From assembly GCA_032207245.1 (NCBI GenBank), contig CM063500.1, positions 84,042,257-84,106,256 on the forward strand: a stretch of DNA of 64,000 nt, in the 5' to 3' direction. The translations under genes and the position numbers were made by a program. Positions 33,572-44,549 of the stretch are shown in pieces. Source of the DNA: Pardosa pseudoannulata (taxonomy: Eukaryota; Arthropoda; Arachnida; Araneae; Lycosidae). The notes under the pieces were generated by a model. It ran no database searches and had not been told where the DNA came from. It was given only the letters and a program-made list of their open reading frames with translations. The number at the start of each line of letters is the position of its first letter. Position 1 is the first letter of the stretch.

Positions 33572-33710
33572 GATTTGGTTCGGAGCGATACAGTAATTTT
33601 TTTAACAGATCGTTCTGCTTAATGCCGATGAAGAAAGGCCACAAACATTCATGTCTATAAGAGGATTCGAACCCATAAACTCCAACTCTGAAAATATTCA
33701 GCCTCATTCA
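33572..33710 (-). mobile_element. tRNA-derived SINE, old copy
   Basis: The minus strand has GGGTTCGAATCCTCTTATAG (box B), CATGAATGTTTGTGGCC, and a degenerate ATCGGCATTAAGCAG body ending TCGCTCCGAACCAAATC. The head is poorly preserved. Confidence 0.65.
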
Positions 33711-33719
33711 GATCTAGGT

Positions 33720-34324
33720 CCTTAGAAGTTATGGTTGGAAATGTGTTAATGATATGGGGCCGTACTAAGTACCAACCAATCTTCAGAACTATAGCAAAGT
33801 AGACACATGACTCATGCTTAATAAATAAACAACTAGTCTGAAGTATAGAGATAAAGTATACATTAATCACTAGTTACTTTGAATTACATGAATAAGGCAT
33901 TTATTATCCCAAAGTCACTATGAATTACATAGATAAGGCATTTATGAAACACAAATCACTACGAATTACAAAGAGAAGGCAGTCATTAATGACTAGTAAC
34001 TCCTAATTACAGAGAGATAATAACCACTAGTTCCTACGAATTACAGCAAATATAGTCTCCATTAACTACTATGAATTACATAGATAAGGTATTCATAAAG
34101 CAAAAATCACAACGAATTATAAAGAGAAGGCAGTCGTTAATCACTAGTAACTCCTACTTACAGAGAGATAAGAAACACTAGTTCCTACGAATTACAGTAA
34201 AAAAGTCTTCATTAATTACTAGTCAAACCGAATTATATAAATAAGGGATATTCATAGATCCCCATTCCAAATTACACAGATAAGGCATTCATCAACCATA
34301 AGTCGCTATTAGAGAAATAAGGTA
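33720..34324. repeat. Minisatellite of about 41 bp
   Basis: Degenerate units of the form GAATTACATAGATAAGGCATT followed by CATTAACCACTAGTCACTAC recur some fourteen times, many with deletions to 33-35 bp. The same monomer makes up most of the neighbouring 348-bp units. Confidence 0.75.
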
Positions 34325-34617
34325 TTAACACATTGACGGATACTTGCATCTATAGCCATCAAAGCAAAGTTCACTATGTGGCATGATGGCAATAGCCGTC
34401 CAAAACGAAACGGTCATTTTTAGACACTACAGCTATAGCGAACAAAATGTGCATTTACTGGCGTACAAGTAAAAGCCTAGTGTCATGTTTTGGAAACAAT
34501 TTTTTGAGGTGGAATTTCTTCAGTGGAAAACTATACTTCTAATATTGTAAAAATTACAAAAACATATAGTGTTAATTTTCGAAATTCACTTGTTCCTACT
34601 GTCCGTCAAAGTGTTAA
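34325..34617. mobile_element. TTAA-flanked miniature element, family P9
   Basis: TTAACACATTGACGGATAC on the left pairs with TTAACACTTTGACGGACAG read from the right end, in TTAA at 34325-34328 and 34614-34617. The flanks belong to the 41-bp minisatellite on both sides. Its right half, from TTCTTCAGTGGAAAACTA to the terminal TTAA, reappears in each unit of the adjacent 348-bp array. Confidence 0.8.
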
Positions 34618-35890
34618 TAAACTACTCCCTACGAATTTCAAAGATAAAGCATTCATTAACCACTAGTAACTCAATTGCAGGGATAAGACCTTTATGTACA
34701 AGTAGTTCCTCCAAATTACAGTAGCAAAGCATTATTTACCACTAGTTAAGCTAAATTGAATAGATAAGGTATTCATAAACCAATAGTCCATCAGGGTTGC
34801 ATTGATAAAATGTTCTTTAAACTTTAGTTACACCGCTTGCAAGAATAAGACATTTTTTCACATTCTTCAGTGGAAAACTAAGCTTCTAATATTCTAAAAA
34901 TTACGAAAACATGTAGTGTTAATTTTCGAACTTCACTTGTTCCTTCTGTCCGTCAATGTGTTAATAAACTATTCCCTAGGAATTTCAGAGGTAAAGTATT
35001 TATTAACCACTAGTATACCGGAAAAAAGAGATAAGACCTTTATGTACAACTAGTTCCTCCAAATTACAGTAACAAAGCATTATTTACCACTAGTTAAGCT
35101 AAATTGAATAGATAAGGTATTCATAAACCAATAGTCCATCAGGGTTGCATTGATAAAATGTTCTTTAAACTTTAGTTACACCGCTTGCAAGAATAAGACA
35201 TTTTTTCACATTCTTCAGTGGAAAACTAAGCTTCTAATATTCTAAAAATTACGAAAACATGTAGTGTTAATTTTCGAACTTCACTTGTTCCTTCTGTCCG
35301 TCAATGTGTTAATAAACTATTCCCTAGGAATTTCAGAGGTAAAGTATTTATTAACCACTAGTATACCGGAAAAAAGAGATAAGACCTTTATGTACAACTA
35401 GTTCCTCCAAATTGCAGTAACAAAGCATTATTTACCACTAGTTAAGCTAAATTGAATAGATAAGGTATTCATAAACCAATAGTCCATCAGGGTTGCATTG
35501 ATAAAATGTTCTTTAAACTTTAGTTACACCGCTTGCAAGAATAAGACATTTTTTCACATTCTTCAGTGGAAAACTAAGCTTCTAATATTCTAAAAATTAC
35601 GAAAACATGTAGTGTTAATTTTCGAACTTCACTTGTTCCTTCTGTCCGTCAATGTGTTAATAAACTATTCCCTAGGAATTTCAGAGGTAAAGTATTTATT
35701 AACCACTAGTATACCGGAAAAAAGAGATAAGACCTTTATGTACAACTAGTTCCTCCAAATTACAGTAACAAAGCATTATTTACCACTAGTTAAGCTAAAT
35801 TGAATAGATAAGGTATTTATAAACGAATAGTCCATCCAAGTTGCATTGATAAAGTGTTCTTTAACCCTTAATTACACCGATTTCCAGAAT
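34618..35890. repeat. 348-bp satellite containing half of element P9
   Basis: CATTCTTCAGTGGAAAACTA occurs at 34861, 35209 and 35557, an exact 348-bp period, and the three full units are almost identical. Each unit is the right half of element P9, including TGTCCGTCAATGTGTTAA, joined to several 41-bp minisatellite monomers. Partial units flank them on both sides. No coding potential. Confidence 0.9.
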
Positions 35891-35938
35891 AAAATATTTA
35901 TCCTAAGTCAAAGTTTATTTTTTTTTCTGTGACGGGGG

Positions 35939-36110
35939 GCGAACGATGGCCGAGGGGTTACGGTGCTGGCCTTCGGAACTGGAGTTCATAGGTTCAAATC
36001 CCGCTATGGCATGGATGTTCGTAGCCGTTCGGAATCGGCTTTAAGCAGTAGGTCCCAGTTTCATTAGCCATCGTGTTGCAAAAAGTAGACTGTAACGCTA
36101 AAAACCGGAA
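35939..36110 (+). mobile_element. tRNA-derived SINE, well preserved
   Basis: GCGAACGATGGCCGAGGGGT head, box B GGTTCAAATCCCGC, GGCATGGATGTTCGTAGCCG, TCGGAATCGGCTTTAAGCAG, GTAGGTCCCAGTTTCATTAG and GTTGCAAAAAGTAGACTGTA. The CCAAACC tail is replaced by CTAAAAACC. A good representative of the family. Confidence 0.85.
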
Positions 36111-36176
36111 GTGTTTTTAGTTACAAAGTTATAATCCCAGTTTGCTGAATTCAAACTAAGAAAAATATGTTTTTCT

Positions 36177-36745
36177 TTAACCCCTTCCGGTAAAATGACG
36201 AGTCTAGCTCGTCATTAGTTTTTCATTCCATACCGCACAATGACGAGCTACACTCGTCATGCGATTAAAGTTACCGTTAAATATGATAATTAATTTAGTT
36301 TAAAATTTCTAGTGTACTAAATTTGGCAACACTTTTATCACTTGTGAAAATCACAAGTCACTATTGCATATTGTTTACTTAGAATTTCTTGGTACAAGTC
36401 ATTGCCAAATTAATGAGTCAGAATAAAAGAAAACCTACTAAAAAATGCGCGTGTGTTACAGAATCCAATTAAAGTGAGACTACTTGGCGGTGAAACTATT
36501 AAGAATCTTTTTTTTTGTTTTGAAAAGTACCACTAGCTTGAAGACTATTATCTGTATACCTATTAATGTTTTGCTTTGATATTTTCTTAATTTTACTGTT
36601 TCTGATATTATTTAACACCATGTAAAAAGTGTATTTTAATTAAGAATATGTAAGAATTGTAAAATGAAACAAGTTTTTTAAATAAAAATTAAATGGTTAT
36701 TTCATGCACAGTTTTTCATTATTAAATCGTACCGGAAGGGGTTAA
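36177..36745 (+). mobile_element. piggyBac-derived element, family P5, copy 2
   Basis: TTAA at 36177-36180 and 36742-36745 with terminal repeats CCCCTTCCGGTA and TACCGGAAGGGG, perfect over 12 bp. Two subterminal palindromes, ATGACGAGTCTAGCTCGTCAT and ATGACGAGCTACACTCGTCAT, lie near the left end only. It matches 28393-28969 in inverted orientation over its full length. A remnant of the transposase C-terminus is at 36413-36535. Confidence 0.92.
36413..36535 (+). pseudogene. piggyBac cysteine-rich domain remnant, frameshifted
   Basis: From ATG 36413 the frame reads MSQNKRKPTKKCACV and stops soon after because of small changes relative to the copy at 28.7 kb. Near the end another frame gives FCFEKYH, the canonical end of the domain, which the other copy has lost. 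The two copies are thus decayed in different places. Confidence 0.65.
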
Positions 36746-37509
36746 TATAGGAATATGCGAATAGGATAAATATGTTTGATTTATAAAAATAATCTCGCTG
36801 AATAATCGATGGGAGAGGTGTTAAATCAGAGGGTAATCCCCCTCTCAAGTCTGATTAAAAGTGAGGGGATATTTCAATCGTGATGTTCTCATAAAATACA
36901 ATGAGAGCTGACTATAGAATGCCGATATAATAAAATGGTAGACGTTCCTACGGGCTGGGATGGATTGGGAAGCTACTGGTTACATTAAAAGGATAGTGGT
37001 CTTTCAACTGCTTTGGTTGGGGCTACAAACTCAATGTGTCCATGTCATTGAATTATGAAGTATAACTAAGAATAAGAAATCTCAGCTACTAGAGGTTGAT
37101 TAAGGATACCTGGGCCGCAGGACAAATCTCCAGTTAATAAGATGTTTAATTCATCATGCAATGTAATTTCTATAAAATAAATGTACAATAGATAGATAAA
37201 ATGTGCATAATGTGTTAAAATTATGGAAATTTATTTTTACTAGGAAACGGATTAGTTAATAAATATGTACCAAAATTTAAAAATTAAAAGAAAATGCAGA
37301 ATTGCAGGATGGAAAGTTTACAACACGATCCGAAATATCGTGTTGAATATTTTCTTTTCTTTTTCTTTAAAGAATCAAGAATCACAGGATCACAGGATGC
37401 AGGTACTACAGAACTGCCTAAGCCAAGCCGTCAAGTTCAGCATTACATGGGATTTTGGCAAACAAAACTAATGATATAATTTGGCCCTATGAAGAAAAAT
37501 TTATATTAA
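36746..37509. other. No recognised feature
   Basis: The plus frames at 37265-37479 overlap each other and are unassigned. CTCCAGTTAATAAGAT near 37132 vaguely recalls the tRNA-Lys-like SINE head but is too short to call. Confidence 0.4.
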
Positions 37510-38041
37510 TACTAGCAAGTGTGCCCGTGCTTTGCTACGGTGAACTTAATATATTACTTTTAAACAAAGATTTTTTTTCGTGCATAACTTTAAATAATGT
37601 TTAAATAATATAAAATAAGAAATGAATAAATGCGATATTTAAAGGAATGACGTCATAATGCTAAAAAATATCATTTTCACCTATTTATTATGTGATAAAC
37701 TGAAAATTTTAATCTCCTGCTTTTTAACCGAGGAAAACTGCACTTAAAATAAATACATGGGATTAACGGAATGAAGTCACATTGCTAGAAATATTGCTTC
37801 TTTCACTTAATTATGATACGATAAATTAAAAAGTTAATCGTTCGCGTTTAACCGGGGAAAATAATGCTTGGAATAATAACATGAAAGGCTCGAAAAAGAG
37901 GGGAGGAATAGATTTCGAACGTTAAAAATTTTCAAAAACCTTCCTAGGGATATACCTAATAATTTCCCAAAATTTCACCGTGATTGGATGTATGGTTTTT
38001 GAGTCTATCGAGTACAGACAGACAGACAGACGGACAGGCAC

Positions 38042-38046
<5 letters not shown>
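37510..38046 (+). mobile_element. Retroelement 3' end, family shared with 12.2 kb
   Basis: Begins near ACTAGCAAGTGTGCCCGTGC, a word widely seen at ends of dispersed arthropod repeats, and ends with CACCGTGATTGGATGTATGG, TTTTTGAGTCTATCGAG and (CAGA)n before an AT microsatellite. An internal block of about 120 bp is repeated, with GGAATGACGTCATAATGCTA and GGAATGAAGTCACATTGCTA. The 3' microsatellite suggests a LINE; I cannot name the clade. Confidence 0.5.

Positions 38047-38100
<54 letters not shown>
38047..38100. repeat. AT microsatellite
   Basis: (AT)n immediately following the CAGA-ending repeat. Confidence 0.95.
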
Positions 38101-38101
<1 letters not shown>

Positions 38102-38932
38102 TTAATATTGATCCATCTGTAAGATTTTAAGGGTTACTAAAACAATCAATAAAATTATTATAAATATAATTTTTTAATGTTTTCTAATTAAGCATGAAGA
38201 AATTAGAAGATTAATTAGAATACTTTACATTCCAATAATATATGAAATACTTCAGGTGGATTTCTAACTGCTATATCCCTTGGAAATTTATTAACTACTT
38301 CTCTTGTAACTTATAAAATTAACAATTATAGATAGCTTTTGCTAATCTTCTATAAAACTCTCATAACAAATGAGGCGTAAAAAGAGAGAACATTTCCCAG
38401 TCCCAATATTATTTTGTAAAACTTTATCTCTTCAAGTGTGAGCTGTAATTGATTTTTAACATATATTCTTTAAGTAAATTTAAAATTAGGTTTTTATATC
38501 TTATACTATCAAATAAGTATAGCAAAAATGTCTTGCTCATCTAAAAAATGTAGAGAAAGTAGGATTTCCGCACTCGAGCGTTCTCGCAGTAATACTCTAC
38601 AACTGGTGTTCTTAATCTAGGTGCCAATGCAATAATCAAGAAAAATTGGGAATTTACTAAAAAAGGCAAGAAGGCATTTTGAAAGTTAAAATATAAGTTA
38701 AGCTTTCGCATCCATAAACTCTTGAATTGGATGTGTGTAAGTCATGTAAGTCTACGTTTAAAAACTGACGGCATCGCTTTTAAAAATCAAGCCGGCAATC
38801 ATCTATTAGTTATTGGATTTTGTGGAACCCAGGACCAGTCATATTGGAGAATAAAATGGTTCACAGTATGAGGACGGCAAAATTTAACTGCGAGAAATGT
38901 TTATCAACCAACTTTAAAGATTACATAAAGTT
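38101..38932. other. AT-rich sequence, nothing recognised
   Basis: No supported feature. Confidence 0.4.
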
Positions 38933-39126
38933 TGTTAAAAAGAGTTGTATCCCACGCATGTATGTGTATATTATCTCTGTACGAGATCCCTGAATGTTAT
39001 CGTTTATTGAATTTGTACATATCTGTACATAGTTTATTCTATTGAATAAAGTATTTAGTCAAGAGTACCTAAATTTCTAGCCTGTATCATTGAAGGCCTC
39101 GCCTACTTAACTTCCAGTACGTTACA
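38933..39126 (+). mobile_element. Possible solo LTR
   Basis: A 194-bp segment begins TGTTA and ends TTACA, contains TTGAATAAAGTATTTAGTC (a polyadenylation-like signal) two-thirds along, and has a CGCC-rich end, as many gypsy- or BEL-type LTRs do. No target duplication or internal region was found. Followed by (AT)n at 39127-39166. Confidence 0.28.
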
Positions 39127-39171
<45 letters not shown>

Positions 39172-39299
39172 GCTTGACTATTGTACGTGAAAATTCTTCG
39201 AGAAATTTGAAAATGTATACTACCGTATTATTGGCTATTTTGGTGCATCTGTTCGTGTTTCGAAAGATGACGGAATCATGAAAATCAAGCAGGCAATCA

Positions 39300-40330
39300 A
39301 CCCTAGTTGACCGGTTCTATGGAATTTCCCCCAAATCAACCCAAACGCTACCTAAAAACAACAAACAAATCAAGCAATGGGCAAATAAAGAAAAAAATAA
39401 TCTGCGCTACCACCGCAAACAAAACGACTTTTAATACCATTAAAAGCGCATTTATCAAGCCCCATGCAACCCTCCCCCCTCTGCTTTCCATCTTTCCCTC
39501 CAGGAGGCTCACCGGGGCGTGGAGCCAGCAAAGAGAAGCCAAAACATACATCTTTCACACCTTGGTGGCTTCGGCTCGGCTCGCGTCATCCCTCAGTGAC
39601 GTCACCGTGCAGAGTGACGCAACCGGGACCCAATAGCGGCGCCCGACGCAAAATTAAGTTACGGATTCCGTACGCCCCTCTGGTTCCAGATGCGTAACTG
39701 AATTAAGACCTCATCAGAAGGGGGTGGAGGAAGGGTAGGGAAGGAAGGTCGGGCGGATAAATAATGAAGTGGTCCGCGGGCCGCAATTAAGTCCGAGGAT
39801 CGGAACTTCCGCCTCAACGGCCTGAGTGGCAGGTCGGACCATGAAGCGGCTGGGGAAGGGAGTTCGGGAGAAGGAGGGGGTTAAGGGGGGTCTGTGTTTG
39901 GAAGTGACCAAAGGCAAGTGGACTAATGTTTCGCCCGCGCGCGATTTTCGTAATCTTTCCGTCGCCAGCCGAGCGTTCAAGAAACTCTGTTCATCCATCA
40001 AAAGTCGGTGCAGAGGTTTCCAGCCGCGATCTCTGCGTGGCTGGAAAATCTCGTTCCGCGCGAGAGAAAAGATCCGCTAATTTCCACCGTCCGGAAATGT
40101 CCGCGCGAAGTCACCGTAATTAACAGATTCCTTTTCCGCGAATGGTCTCGGCGGGAAGGGGGTGATTTTTCCGTGGAAGTTTTGGGGGAAGCGGACAGTT
40201 TCTGTTAGAGTCCGTTTCCCCCCCCCTCCTGTCGCGAACTTCCGTTTGATTTTTGGAACTTTTCAGAGATGGTTTTCATGTCATAATGCTCGCGTGATTA
40301 CTTTGAGTTTGCCATTTCAAAATATTTGGA
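39300..40330. promoter_or_regulatory. GC-rich island 5
   Basis: About 1 kb of CpG-rich DNA with CCCTGACGTCACCG-like, GCAATTAAGTCCGAGG, CGCGCGCGATTTTCG and AATTAACAGATTCC words. Nine open frames overlap on both strands, none with a domain I recognise. The abrupt composition, presence of TAAT/ATTA cores and absence of repeats make this, with island 1, the best host regulatory or 5'-exon candidate. Confidence 0.4.
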
Positions 40331-40625
40331 ATAAAGATATTAGTACATGTATTTCCTCTCCTACTTTTTTATATTAATTTAAAATTAGAATAATCTATGT
40401 TTAATGCTAGAATCTTCTATTCTTATAGAATCACATACTTAAAATGCCTTGTAATTTCTGGTTCTGGTTCGGTTTGTTCCGCAGCTGAGGTCGCATACGT
40501 CCATTTCATTTTTGAAGATTTTCACAGATCATTTTGATGTCATAATGCTCAATATGATTATACTGAGTTTGCAATTTCAGAATATTTGCATTGAGGACAT
40601 CAGTACATAGTTTTCTTTTTTAATA
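40222..40625. repeat. Direct duplication of about 105 bp at the edge of island 5
   Basis: GTCATAATGCTCGCGTGATTA, TTGAGTTTGCCATTTC and AATATTTGGAATAAAGA near 40280-40340 return, diverged, at 40540-40600. The offset is 258 bp. The left copy lies at the GC island boundary. Confidence 0.65.
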
Positions 40626-41676
40626 CGTAAGTGTAACAATAAGTTACATTCGGTGCTTCCACTTTTTTTTTTTTTTTTTTTTTTAAACCTTTTCTTGTAA
40701 GTCATTGTCAAAGACAAACAGAACTGTAGCGGTCCGAACTAGAAAGAAACTTCGGACTTCTCCTAACCAATAGAAGGGTCATTAGCTTGGTGGGATCTGA
40801 CCCCTCCGTTCTCGAGTAGACCCTGTGCTAACTGTATATTTAATCTGATATATATCAGAATATATTTTTTAATATGTTGAATGCGCAAATCCCATCTAAA
40901 ATCAATATTAGTTTATTGCAGAATCATTTCGTTTTTAAATTGTTAACATAATATATCTCAACTTACATTCACTTTGCACGTCTGAAATTTCGTAATGATA
41001 AAATTTAATAAATATTTTTTAGAATATTTTTTTATATATTTAGTTAAGAGGAAGAAATTTGATATTAATTTCCTTAAAAAATTAGAATTTTTAAATTATA
41101 TATGTATGCCCCGATGCTTTTTCAGAACATGACAATGATGTAGATATTACTAACAATTTTAAGTATAATTAAAAACAATTATGCATTAACCCGTATTATT
41201 TAATTTTCTAGGCCGGGCTTGCTAGGCAAAGACACTTCTTAGATATGCATCCGTAACATCAGAAGTTCAAAAAAGTCGCAGAAATTCACATATATTTTGT
41301 ATCACAAACCCATAGGTCTAGCGAGCATCTTTACAGTGCAACAGCTCTACATAGAATCCTTTATGATTACTTACAATTTCGGTCGATTTCAACCCCACAG
41401 CGAGTGAGAGAAGGGATTTTGTTCTCATGAGCATTAATATGGATCAGCAATTTCTGCAGTCGGGTAAACATCAAATATTTAAAAACACTCATGCAACAAT
41501 TCGAAAACACACATGCAACTATTTAATTACTGCAGAAGCAATACCATTTCCCTGAGCTATCTGAATATCTGCCTGAAAAATGTGGTAAGTAGATAGAAAA
41601 TTAGCATTTATTCCAGCGTTAATTTTTAGATATGTGTAATAAGAATTTGTCGGAGAACATTCTTTTATGTGGCATT
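40626..41676. other. AT-rich sequence with a T tract
   Basis: A run of about 24 T lies at 40661-40684. No gene or element recognised in the rest; the minus frame at 41519-41701 is unassigned. Confidence 0.4.
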
Positions 41677-41849
41677 TTTTGGTGTGGAGTGCTACGGTCA
41701 ACTTTTTTGCAACAAAAGGCTAATGAGACTGGGTCCTACAGCTTAAAGCCGAATCCGAACGGCTACGAACATCCATGCCACTGTGAGATTCGAATCCATG
41801 AACTCCGGTACCAAAGGCCAGCACACTGATCAATTGGCCATCATTCAGC
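41677..41849 (-). mobile_element. tRNA-derived SINE, well preserved
   Basis: On the minus strand: GCTGAATGATGGCCAATTGA, box B GGATTCGAATCTCAC, GGCATGGATGTTCGTAGCCG, TCGGATTCGGCTTTAAGC and GTTGACCGTAGCACTCC. Flanking words TGGCATTTTTTGG and TGACATTTTATGG may be a worn target duplication. The 65-residue frame at 41632-41829 is SINE sequence. Confidence 0.85.
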
Positions 41850-42015
41850 TTATCTGACATTTTATGGCTGGAAAAGTACGTATTAAAAAAGGAGAAGAGG
41901 TTTAAATTGAAGCCATATTTTACTATTTCTTTTTATGGGAAATTATAGTATGGGTTGTATTTTTTTATTCTTCCTCACTGTATAAGAAATGAGTCTTTTC
42001 TAACAGCTTGTGAGC

Positions 42016-42126
42016 ATGATAGATAAGAAATCCAGTTATACTGCAGCATTTAAGTTACAAGCAGTCCGATATGCAACAGAAAAGTGGAGCGGTGCTTCAA
42101 GGTGGAAATTTGTCGTTCAAAATTAA
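42016..42126 (+). pseudogene. pogo/Tigger-type transposase N-terminal fragment
   Basis: The 36-codon frame reads KKSSYTAAFKLQAVRYATEK then ASRWKFVV before a stop. The pattern (K)xSYTxxFKLxVxxYAxExxNxAAxRxFGV is the Brinker-type helix-turn-helix found at the N-terminus of pogo/Tigger transposases and in some host regulators. The expected NRAA is replaced by SGAS, and the rest of the protein is absent. A fragment of a domesticated gene is a remote alternative. Confidence 0.5.
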
Positions 42127-42469
42127 TAACTAGAGTTAATATTGAACGCCTTACTTCGACAACAGAAATGGATACTTGACTTTTCAAAGTTAAAAGGTCT
42201 TTTTGTACGTACGGACGGATGAAAAACGGAAAAAGACGAAATCAATCCAGGCATCGTATAAATGTAAGTTTCGCTTGAAAAATACTCACCGAAACGTTTG
42301 AGATTACAATAATACTTTTATTTGTAAAAATTAAAAAAAATTCACTCACACACAAGATAATTGTTGAAATATGTGTATTACAAACTAAATTTTTATAGCA
42401 AATTAAATTAAAATAGTTTTATCTTCTAAACTAAACTTTAGTATTATCTGAAATTTTGAAAATTAAAAA

Positions 42470-43170
42470 AAAAAAAAACTAAGACGTACATTGAAAATTC
42501 AAAAAATAGTCTTTATGAGGCTATAAAATAAACTATATTGAATATATTAAATGAGTTGACGTTTGTAGGATAAAAAGGATAAATAGTTTCTAATAAACAA
42601 ATTTGAAATGTTACTTTCAAATGTACAACTAAAACTTACATTGAAAATTAAAAAAATAGTCTTTATCAGGCTATAATATAAGTTATATTGAATATATTAT
42701 CAGAATTGACGTTTGCAGAATAAAAGGGATAAATAGTTTTTAATATCCAAATTTCAAATGTTGCAACTAAAACTTACATTGAAAATTAAAAAAAAAAAGA
42801 CTATCAGACTATAAAATGAGCTATATTGAGTATATTAACAGAGTTGACATTTTCAGAATAAAAATAATAAATAGTTTCTACTACCCGAATTTTAAATGTT
42901 AGAACTAAAACTTACATTGGAAATTAAAAAAAAGACTATCAGGCTATAAAATGAGCTATATTGAGTATATTAACAGAGTTGACGTTTTCAGAATAAAAAT
43001 GATAAATAGTTTCTACTACCTAAATTTCAAATGTTAGAACTAAAACTTACATTGAAAATTAAAGAAAAAGGTCTTTATCCGGCTATAAAATAAGCTATAT
43101 TAACGGAATTGACTTTTTCAGAATAAAAAGGATAAATAGTATCTAATATCCAAATTTCAAGTGTTATTTT
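42470..43170. repeat. Tandem array, about 139-bp units
   Basis: ACTTACATTGAAAATTAAA recurs at about 42487, 42633, 42772, 42911 and 43047. Each unit has GGCTATAAAATAAGCTATATT, AGAGTTGACGTTTTCAGAA and GATAAATAGTTTCTA. Units are about 85-95 percent alike by eye. Confidence 0.85.
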
Positions 43171-43559
43171 ATGATTAAATATATTTCTATTTTTTTACTT
43201 GGTTTATCTATTTTACATTGTTATACATTGCTTCATAAGAAAATATAAATAATTCTAATAAACTAATACAGATAGACCCTTATAAATCCATTAACAGCCG
43301 AGTCATTTTGTTTAATATACATAAATATTTTTATTAAATTAAAATTATTATGGACTGCTTAGAGTAAAACAAATATGAAATTTAAATACTGTTGAATTTT
43401 ACAGTATGTCCTCATTAGTGATCCTCATTAGGTGTTATTTTAAATATCATAAAATATTATTTATAAAATAAGAAATTTTCGAGATAAGAAATTTATTTGG
43501 TATCATATGTAAAATATTGATTTTGATTATTCATTTTAACCATCTTTATATATAATATT
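43171..43559. other. AT-rich sequence, nothing recognised
   Basis: No supported feature. Confidence 0.4.
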
Positions 43560-43870
43560 CTTCTGTATGTGTGTTTGTAGTAAAACACGTCCTAAACTGC
43601 TGGACTGATTTTGATGAAATTTTGTGTATATAATTAAGTTGATTCGAGAATAGTTAGATTCACAATTAGATCCGATAGAAAATGATTTTTTTATTATAAT
43701 CCAGAATAGTGCGCTTATTGAGATTATTATGATGCCGCTTGAAACACTTCATTGCCAATGTATCTGTGGCGCAGTGGGCAAGGCAATGGGCTTCAGTACG
43801 AGCAGTCCCAAGATAGAATCCGTTTACGGGCGATGTGGGAATTTTAATTTAATCTAAATACGTTTGTGGT
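43560..43870. mobile_element. Unassigned dispersed repeats, one tRNA-like
   Basis: The first half contains GCTGGACTGATTTTGATGAA, a word common in dispersed arthropod repeats of several classes. The second half (43765-43850 on the plus strand) has a box A-like TGTGGCGCAGTGGGCAAGGC and a box B-like AAGATAGAATCCG, so it may be a third tRNA-derived SINE. Both are low-confidence. Confidence 0.3.
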
Positions 43871-43898
43871 GACTGTACGCGTGGTGGTGTCAAGTATT

Positions 43899-44549
43899 TT
43901 AACCCTCTAAGCGGTTCGCACGTGCAATTCTACCAAACCGATGACGTCTTCAAAAGGTATAATTTTCAACCTTGAAAAACGCTCTGAAAATGGATGTAAT
44001 GTATATTTTTGCCAGTGTTTTCCTCCATGGAGTTTTGCGGTAGGAGGATCAGGTCAATTGTTTAGGAACTGCACCCCTCTTTGACTGATATTTATTGAGA
44101 GATGCACCCGTAGCCCCTGAGGCACAAAGACGCTGACAGCTTTTCATGACTTTGTAAATCTTTATTTCGAAGTATTTCGTTTGCGGAAACAGATGTATCT
44201 CTAACTGCACCACTTAAATATCTTGGATGACTTTCGTAACAAAATATAAATAAGTCTCTCAAAAAATAATTTTTTTTGTACTTTTAGAATCCATTATTTC
44301 TTATGGGATGATCTTCGAAACTTGACGAGCTTTATGTGTATTAAAAATTAAAAATCTATAACATCTATTTATATATCTATTTATAACCGGAAATAAAGGG
44401 ACAATAACGAGGGTAGGTTTCCCGTATTCCATTCTAGTCGACAAAGGGTGAAGGAAAAAATAATAGAACGTTTTGCTCACTGACACAGTAAACGTTTAGT
44501 ATATTTTTGGAGACTTTTTTTCCTCGAGGTGTTCCACTCGGAGGGTTAA
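43899..44549. mobile_element. TTAA-flanked miniature element, family P10
   Basis: TTAACCCTCTAAGCGGTTC on the left pairs with TTAACCCTCCGAGTGGAAC read from the right. TTAA at 43899-43902 and 44546-44549. The right TTAA is also the left TTAA of the next element. The 61-residue minus frame at 44301-44486 has no match I recognise. Confidence 0.75.

Noticed and set aside
35939..36110. Possible genuine tRNA gene
   Set aside because: Box A- and box B-like words are present, but the sequence continues into a conserved 3' body and CCAAACC-type tail shared by ten or more copies, so it is a SINE.
39307..40377. Nine overlapping frames in GC island 5
   Set aside because: Frames on both strands overlap each other and are rich in Ser, Pro and Arg as expected from composition; none shows a domain.
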